From contig JACKNV010000008.1 of assembly GCA_024234735.1 (NCBI GenBank), positions 62,001 through 126,000 of the forward strand: a DNA stretch of 64,000 bases, given 5' to 3'. Made by a program: the position numbers and the translations under genes. Positions 59,989 to 64,000 of the stretch are shown piece by piece. Each line of letters opens with the position of its first letter. Within the stretch, counting starts at the first letter, position 1. A model generated the notes under the pieces. It did not search any database. It was not told the origin of the DNA and saw nothing but the letters and a program-made list of their open reading frames with translations. Source of the stretch: Pseudomonadales bacterium. GTDB lineage: Bacteria > Pseudomonadota > Gammaproteobacteria > Pseudomonadales > Halieaceae.

Positions 59989-61542
59989 ATGAGATTTCTT
60001 GACCACAAGCGGAGCAACTGCCGGCAGCTGCTGGCGGGAGGCCTGCTGCTGCTGGGCGCGGGGTTCGCCAGCCTGTCACAGGCCGCGGACAAACCCAATA
60101 TCCTGGTGATCTGGGGTGATGATATCGGCATCACCAATATCAGCGCCTACAGCGACGGCATCATGGGCTACCACACCCCGAACATCGACCGCATTGCCGA
60201 CGAGGGTATTCGTTTCACCGATTACTACGGCGACCAGAGCTGCACCGCGGGTCGCTCCACCTTTATCACCGGCCAGTCGGGGCTGCGCACGGGCCTCACC
60301 AAGGTGGGGCTGCCCGGCGCCGAGCTGGGGCTGCAGGACCGCGATATCACCATCGCCGAGGTCCTCAAGACCCAGGGTTACACCACCGGCCAGTTCGGCA
60401 AGAACCACCTGGGCGACCAGGATATCTTCCTGCCCACCAACCACGGCTTCGACGAGTTTTTTGGCAACCTCTACCACCTGAACGCGGAGGAGGAGCCGGA
60501 GGACCCCGACTATCCCACCGACCCGGGCTTCCGCAAGATGTTCGGCCCGCGTGGCGTGATCCACTCCTACGCCGACGGCCGCATCGAGGACACCGGGGCG
60601 CTGACCCGCAAGCGTATGGAGACCGCCGACGAGGAATTCGTGGCCGCGGCGAAGAAATTCATCGACAAGGCGGTCAAGGCCGACAAGCCCTTTTTCGTGT
60701 GGCTGAATACCACCGGCATGCATTTTCGCACCCATATCGCCCCCAAGAACGTGGGCCTTTCCGGGCAGGGTTTCTATAACGACGTCATGGTGGCCCACGA
60801 CCGCCTGGTGGGGCAAATGCTGGACCAGCTGGACCAGCTGAAGATTGCCGACAACACCATCGTGTTTTACTCCACCGACAACGGCGTGCATTTCAATACC
60901 TGGCCCGATTCCGGCATCACGCCGTTTCGCAGCGAGAAGAACACCAACTGGGAAGGCGCCTACCGGGTCCCCGCCATGGTGCGCTGGCCGGCAAAAATCA
61001 AGCCCGGGCAGATTTCCAACAACGTGATGGCGCACCTGGACTGGATGCCCACCCTGGCCGCGGTGGCCGGCAACCCCAACCTGAAGCAGGAATTGCTCAA
61101 GGGCAAGCAGGTGGGCAGCAAGAAAGCCAAACTGCATCTGGATGGCTACAACTTCCTGCCCTACCTGACCGGCGAGACCGACAAGTCGCCGCGCCGCGAA
61201 TACATCTACCTGATGGACAGCGGCATGCCGGTGGGTATCCGGGTGGACGACTGGAAGCTGGTGTTCGCGGAAAACAACGCCCAGACCATGGCGCTGTGGG
61301 CCGAGCCCTTCAAGACCTTGCGCATGTTCAAGATCTTCCACCTGCGCCGCGACCCGTTTGAGCGCGCCGACCACAATTCCAATACCTACTGGGACTGGAT
61401 GATAGACAAGGCGCCCCAGGGTTACAAAGGCATGGCGGTCATGGCCCAGTTCCTGAGCACCTTCAAGGACTTCCCGCCCAGCCAGAAGCCCGACTCCTGG
61501 TCCATCGACAAGCTGACCGAGCGCTTTCTCAACGAGAAGTAA
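59989..61542 (+). CDS. Exported arylsulfatase (formylglycine type)
   Basis: The 517-residue protein hydrolyses sulfate esters in the periplasm. A signal peptide ends near SQA-ADK. The metal site starts IWGDDIGITN, and the active-site Cys85 in SCTAGRSTF (C-T-A-G-R, the C-x-A-x-R version of the sulfatase signature) must be oxidised to formylglycine by a separate enzyme not found in this window. GKNHLGD and FYSTDNG are further family motifs. It is most like the large arylsulfatase group of marine bacteria. ATG 59989 follows AGAGGA. The natural substrate is not known. Confidence 0.9.
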   Translation: MRFLDHKRSNCRQLLAGGLLLLGAGFASLSQAADKPNILVIWGDDIGITNISAYSDGIMGYHTPNIDRIADEGIRFTDYYGDQSCTAGRSTFITGQSGLRTGLTKVGLPGAELGLQDRDITIAEVLKTQGYTTGQFGKNHLGDQDIFLPTNHGFDEFFGNLYHLNAEEEPEDPDYPTDPGFRKMFGPRGVIHSYADGRIEDTGALTRKRMETADEEFVAAAKKFIDKAVKADKPFFVWLNTTGMHFRTHIAPKNVGLSGQGFYNDVMVAHDRLVGQMLDQLDQLKIADNTIVFYSTDNGVHFNTWPDSGITPFRSEKNTNWEGAYRVPAMVRWPAKIKPGQISNNVMAHLDWMPTLAAVAGNPNLKQELLKGKQVGSKKAKLHLDGYNFLPYLTGETDKSPRREYIYLMDSGMPVGIRVDDWKLVFAENNAQTMALWAEPFKTLRMFKIFHLRRDPFERADHNSNTYWDWMIDKAPQGYKGMAVMAQFLSTFKDFPPSQKPDSWSIDKLTERFLNEK

Positions 61543-61562
61543 CCGCTGCAGCTGCCGTCTCC

Positions 61563-61586
61563 AAGCCCGCGCCAGCGGGCTTTTTT
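61563..61586 (+). terminator. Intrinsic terminator after the arylsulfatase
   Basis: AAGCCCGC (61563-61570) and GCGGGCTT (61575-61582) form an eight-base perfect stem around GCCA, running into six T residues (61581-61586). It ends the sulfatase transcript 20 bases after its stop. Confidence 0.8.
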
Positions 61587-61630
61587 ATGCGCGGGACGTG
61601 ACGGTCCGTGTGCGGGGTATGCCGCCGGAG

Positions 61631-62914
61631 TCAGCTGCCGTCGAGCTTGTCCCGGTAATGGCGGATGCGTTCGCCGATAAAGGGCGCATCCGGGCGCAAT
61701 TCGCCGGCCAGGGACATGAGGTAGTAGGCCAGCTCCGGTGAGGCGCGCTCCATCTGCAACGCGGCAAATTTGAAATAGTCCGCGCCCAGCCCCTCCAGCG
61801 CCCTGGCGGGCGGGCACTCCCCCAGTGTTTCCAGCCTGGCGGCGACAAACTGCAACAGCGTGGCCGTGGCGGCGTGGTCGGCCGCCAGCACCGCGGCCTC
61901 CTCCCGCAGCGCCAGGGTGGCGCAGTGGCGCAGCCGGGCGTCGTCCAGTTTGCTGACGGCGGACTCCACGGCAAGCAGGGTGGGCAGTTGCCAGGGCGCG
62001 TCCGCGCCCCCGGTGGCGGGCGGTGGAAACGTCCAGCCCAGTTCCTGTTCCAGCCACTGACCCTCGCGCGCCAGGGCCGTCGCCAGCTCGGGGTCGGCGC
62101 CTGCGTCGATGAAAAATGTCCGCCCGGGAAGCGCCTGCAGCGAGCGCATGTCGTGGTAGTGGCGCTTCACCCCGTGTAACCGCTCTCCGCCCGCTGGATA
62201 GGCCAGGTTGATCGCCTTTATCAGGTAGTAGGCCTCGGCGGAGATGCGCGAGTTGGCGTAGCTGAAACTCAGCGGCTCGATCGCCTCCGGGGGCAGGCCG
62301 CAGAGTTCGAAGAAGTGGCCGAGCAGACCGCCGGGGTGATGTATCGCCTGGTGAAAATTGTGCGCCTCGAGCCGATCGTGAAATGTCCCTCGTATGCGCT
62401 CGAAGCGATTCCTCACGACGTCGGTCAGGTCCTGCGGTTTGCCGGCAAAACCCGCCAACGCCCGCTGTTGCAGGATGCTCGCCAGGGAACTCTCCGGGCT
62501 CCGAACGTAGACAATTACCCGCAACTCATCGCAACTGTCCTCCAGGCGGTTGCGCAGCTGCCGCATGTCCGCGCTGTTGAAGTCGGCGACCATCTCGGCC
62601 GAGAGCAGCAGGGTTTGGCCGCGCGGCTGTGTCAGGATCTCTTCCAACTGGGCGGCGAAGGTGGCGATTGCCTCTTGTGGGTTGTCTTCCACCCCCTGGC
62701 GGCGGGCCATCCCGTAAGCCTGGGGCCGGGAACTGAACACCCCCGCCAGGGGATCGGAGTGGTTGACGATTTTGCGCTCGCGAAAGTGAAAGACCGGATA
62801 GACGATGCCGTGCTGTAGCAGCAACTCGCTGTGGCGCGCACTGTTTTCCTGCACGCTGGTGGTGCCGGTTTTGTGCAGGCCGGCATGCAGGATGATACGG
62901 TGGTAGCGCGTCAT
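61631..62914 (-). CDS. Sulfotransferase-like protein
   Basis: The 427-residue protein begins MTRYHRIILHAGLHKTGTTS. LHAGLHKTGTTSVQ matches the PAPS phosphosulfate-binding loop of sulfotransferases, and VIVYVRSPESSLASILQQ matches the 3'-phosphate-binding Arg/Ser motif. The rest (about residue 190 onward) is not one I can place. It would transfer sulfate from PAPS to an unknown acceptor in the cytoplasm. ATG 62914 overlaps the preceding gene's stop (ATGA), so the two are co-translated. It is convergent with the sulfatase. The long frame to 63148 is an extension within the neighbour. Confidence 0.72.
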   Translation of the reverse strand: MTRYHRIILHAGLHKTGTTSVQENSARHSELLLQHGIVYPVFHFRERKIVNHSDPLAGVFSSRPQAYGMARRQGVEDNPQEAIATFAAQLEEILTQPRGQTLLLSAEMVADFNSADMRQLRNRLEDSCDELRVIVYVRSPESSLASILQQRALAGFAGKPQDLTDVVRNRFERIRGTFHDRLEAHNFHQAIHHPGGLLGHFFELCGLPPEAIEPLSFSYANSRISAEAYYLIKAINLAYPAGGERLHGVKRHYHDMRSLQALPGRTFFIDAGADPELATALAREGQWLEQELGWTFPPPATGGADAPWQLPTLLAVESAVSKLDDARLRHCATLALREEAAVLAADHAATATLLQFVAARLETLGECPPARALEGLGADYFKFAALQMERASPELAYYLMSLAGELRPDAPFIGERIRHYRDKLDGS

Positions 62915-64000
62915 GGAAACCTCGTCCAGCTGCTGCGCAGCAGGCGCAACAGCAGATAAAAAAACAACAGGGGAATGGCCACTGACTTGAGCAGCAGGGA
63001 GACCAGCAGATCGATGGTATTCTCGGCGAAGGCGTTGACGCTGCCCTCCAGCTCGGTGATCTTGTCGCGCAGCTGCTGCGGCGACACCGCGCTGCGCACG
63101 CTGTCCAACAGGCCGCAGCGTTCGCCGCGGGCGCGCTTGTGCAGGCATTCCAGGGCCTCTTCCTGGTCCTCCACCGCCGATGCGATCTGGGCGGATTTGT
63201 CGCGCAGGACGTCCGCGGTCTGCTCCAGCTGTGCTTCCGTTGTGGCGGCGCGCAGCACCGCCGGGGAGCAGGTGTGGCGCGACAGGGTGAGCCGGGTACA
63301 GCTCAGCTGGTCGGCGCTGATCAGCTGATCGAGCTCGGCCTCGGCAGCGGCCAGCTCGCGCCCGACCTCCTGCAGGGATTGCTCATTGCGCAGCCGCTGG
63401 CTCGCCAGGCGATTGAGCTGCGCCTCGGCCTGTTCGATCTGAACGTCCGGGGCGGCCCCGGCGCCGGCCAGTGCGCTGGCCTCGCGCAACTCGCCCTGGA
63501 ACGATTCCATGGCCGCATGCCGCTGCAAGTCCTGCTCCAGCAGGAAGGTGCGGTCGACCCAGTTGTTGGCCAGCACCACCAGGCCCAGCGAAAAGCGCAG
63601 GAAAGCGATCACCAGGAAGGCTCTCAGCAGGGGGCGGTAGAGACGGATATCGCGGCGCAGCAGGGTATAGGCGACCGCGGCCGCCAGCGCTGTGAGCAGG
63701 GCGTTGAACAGGTTGTGGGACACCAGCCCCAGCAGGATTTTCTGCAGCGCCAGGGAGCCCAGGGCCACCAGGATGAAATCCGAGAAGCGCTCTATCAGGT
63801 CGTTGATGGGGTCCAGCGCCTCGCCCACCGCAACGGTGACGAATACCACGTCCAGCTCGGTGCCCTGCAGCACCGAGACCAGCGCGTTGATGCCGCGGGC
63901 GGTGGCGTAGATGAGGCCCGCCCCGGCGAAAGCCCGGTTGACGTAGTCCTCGGAATAATCCTCCAGCAGCCCGGACCAGGCCACCGCTGTCGCGAGAACC
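62911..64000 (-). CDS. Membrane protein with coiled-coil domain, 5' end beyond window
   Basis: The gene enters from the right edge with no stop before it. A GTG at 63984 would be the first in-window start, but LATAVAWSGLLEDY upstream stays open, so the true start is probably outside. The visible protein has membrane segments near both ends. Between them (visible residues 150-290) is a long Gln/Glu/Ala-rich coiled coil with four cysteines in SCTRLTLSRHTCSP and ECLHKRARGERCG. I do not recognise the family. It is coupled to the sulfotransferase-like gene. Confidence 0.6.
   Translation of the reverse strand, partial: VLATAVAWSGLLEDYSEDYVNRAFAGAGLIYATARGINALVSVLQGTELDVVFVTVAVGEALDPINDLIERFSDFILVALGSLALQKILLGLVSHNLFNALLTALAAAVAYTLLRRDIRLYRPLLRAFLVIAFLRFSLGLVVLANNWVDRTFLLEQDLQRHAAMESFQGELREASALAGAGAAPDVQIEQAEAQLNRLASQRLRNEQSLQEVGRELAAAEAELDQLISADQLSCTRLTLSRHTCSPAVLRAATTEAQLEQTADVLRDKSAQIASAVEDQEEALECLHKRARGERCGLLDSVRSAVSPQQLRDKITELEGSVNAFAENTIDLLVSLLLKSVAIPLLFFYLLLRLLRSSWTRFP

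Noticed and set aside
1..64000. CRISPR array, IS element, prophage or tRNA
   Set aside because: No regular repeat-spacer pattern, transposase, integrase, phage gene or cloverleaf was recognised while reading both strands.

Overview
This 64-kb window reads as a stretch of chromosome from a GC-rich, aerobic, Gram-negative gammaproteobacterium. The gene order map-glnD-dapC followed by rpsB-tsf-pyrH-frr-uppS-cdsA-dxr-rseP-bamA-skp-lpxD-fabZ-lpxA-lpxB-rnhB-dnaE is the core gammaproteobacterial order. A large TonB-dependent receptor, an arylsulfatase, a thiolase/DUF35 pair and a MaoC hydratase suggest a marine lineage such as the Halieaceae/Cellvibrionales. That placement is an inference from gene content; no 16S gene is present.

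Layout. 1-5781: 3' part of cysK, then a TlpA-like lipoprotein and a YihY/BrkB membrane protein (minus), diverging from an arsC-wrbA-DUF2069-sppA operon (plus) whose genes overlap by 1-4 bases. 5778-11179: a two-gene RND efflux operon and an mscS channel gene (minus). 11345-14453: a MaoC hydratase, a Nudix hydrolase, a Tat-exported FAD oxidoreductase and a periplasmic cytochrome c (plus). 14488-14626: a structured palindromic intergenic repeat. 14663-19178: a thiolase-like/DUF35 pair facing away from a TonB-dependent receptor. 19195-22704: a four-gene Mla/MCE-type lipid ABC transporter. 22768-26160: a DUF3806 secreted protein divergent from dapA-bamC-MBL hydrolase. 26157-27547: an LpxL-type acyltransferase and a leucine-rich-repeat lipoprotein. 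27678-30758: a divergent class III nucleotide cyclase, an HD phosphohydrolase and rsmJ, tightly packed. 30844-39553: an SDR enzyme convergent with map-glnD-dapC-nth-arsC-like-dapD-dapE. 39682-59363: the rpsB-to-dnaE supercluster, then an SDR and a DUF1244 gene. 59372-64000: a small hypothetical gene, an arylsulfatase, a sulfotransferase-like protein and a partial membrane coiled-coil protein.

Functional themes. Envelope building dominates: lipid A (lpxD, fabZ, lpxA, lpxB, lpxL), outer-membrane protein assembly (bamA, bamC, skp), phospholipid precursors and transport (cdsA, the MCE system), undecaprenyl and isoprenoid supply (uppS, dxr) and envelope proteolysis (rseP, sppA). Most of the succinylase branch of lysine/diaminopimelate synthesis (dapA, dapC, dapD, dapE) is here, next to the nitrogen sensor gene glnD. 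The accessory parts are the FAD enzyme/cytochrome pair, the thiolase/receptor locus, the cyclase/HD pair and the sulfatase/sulfotransferase end.

No tRNA, rRNA, CRISPR array, insertion sequence, prophage gene or replication origin was recognised. The best candidate for an undescribed system is the cyclase/HD pair at 27678-29943, with a possible neighbour in the LRR lipoprotein transcribed away from it.
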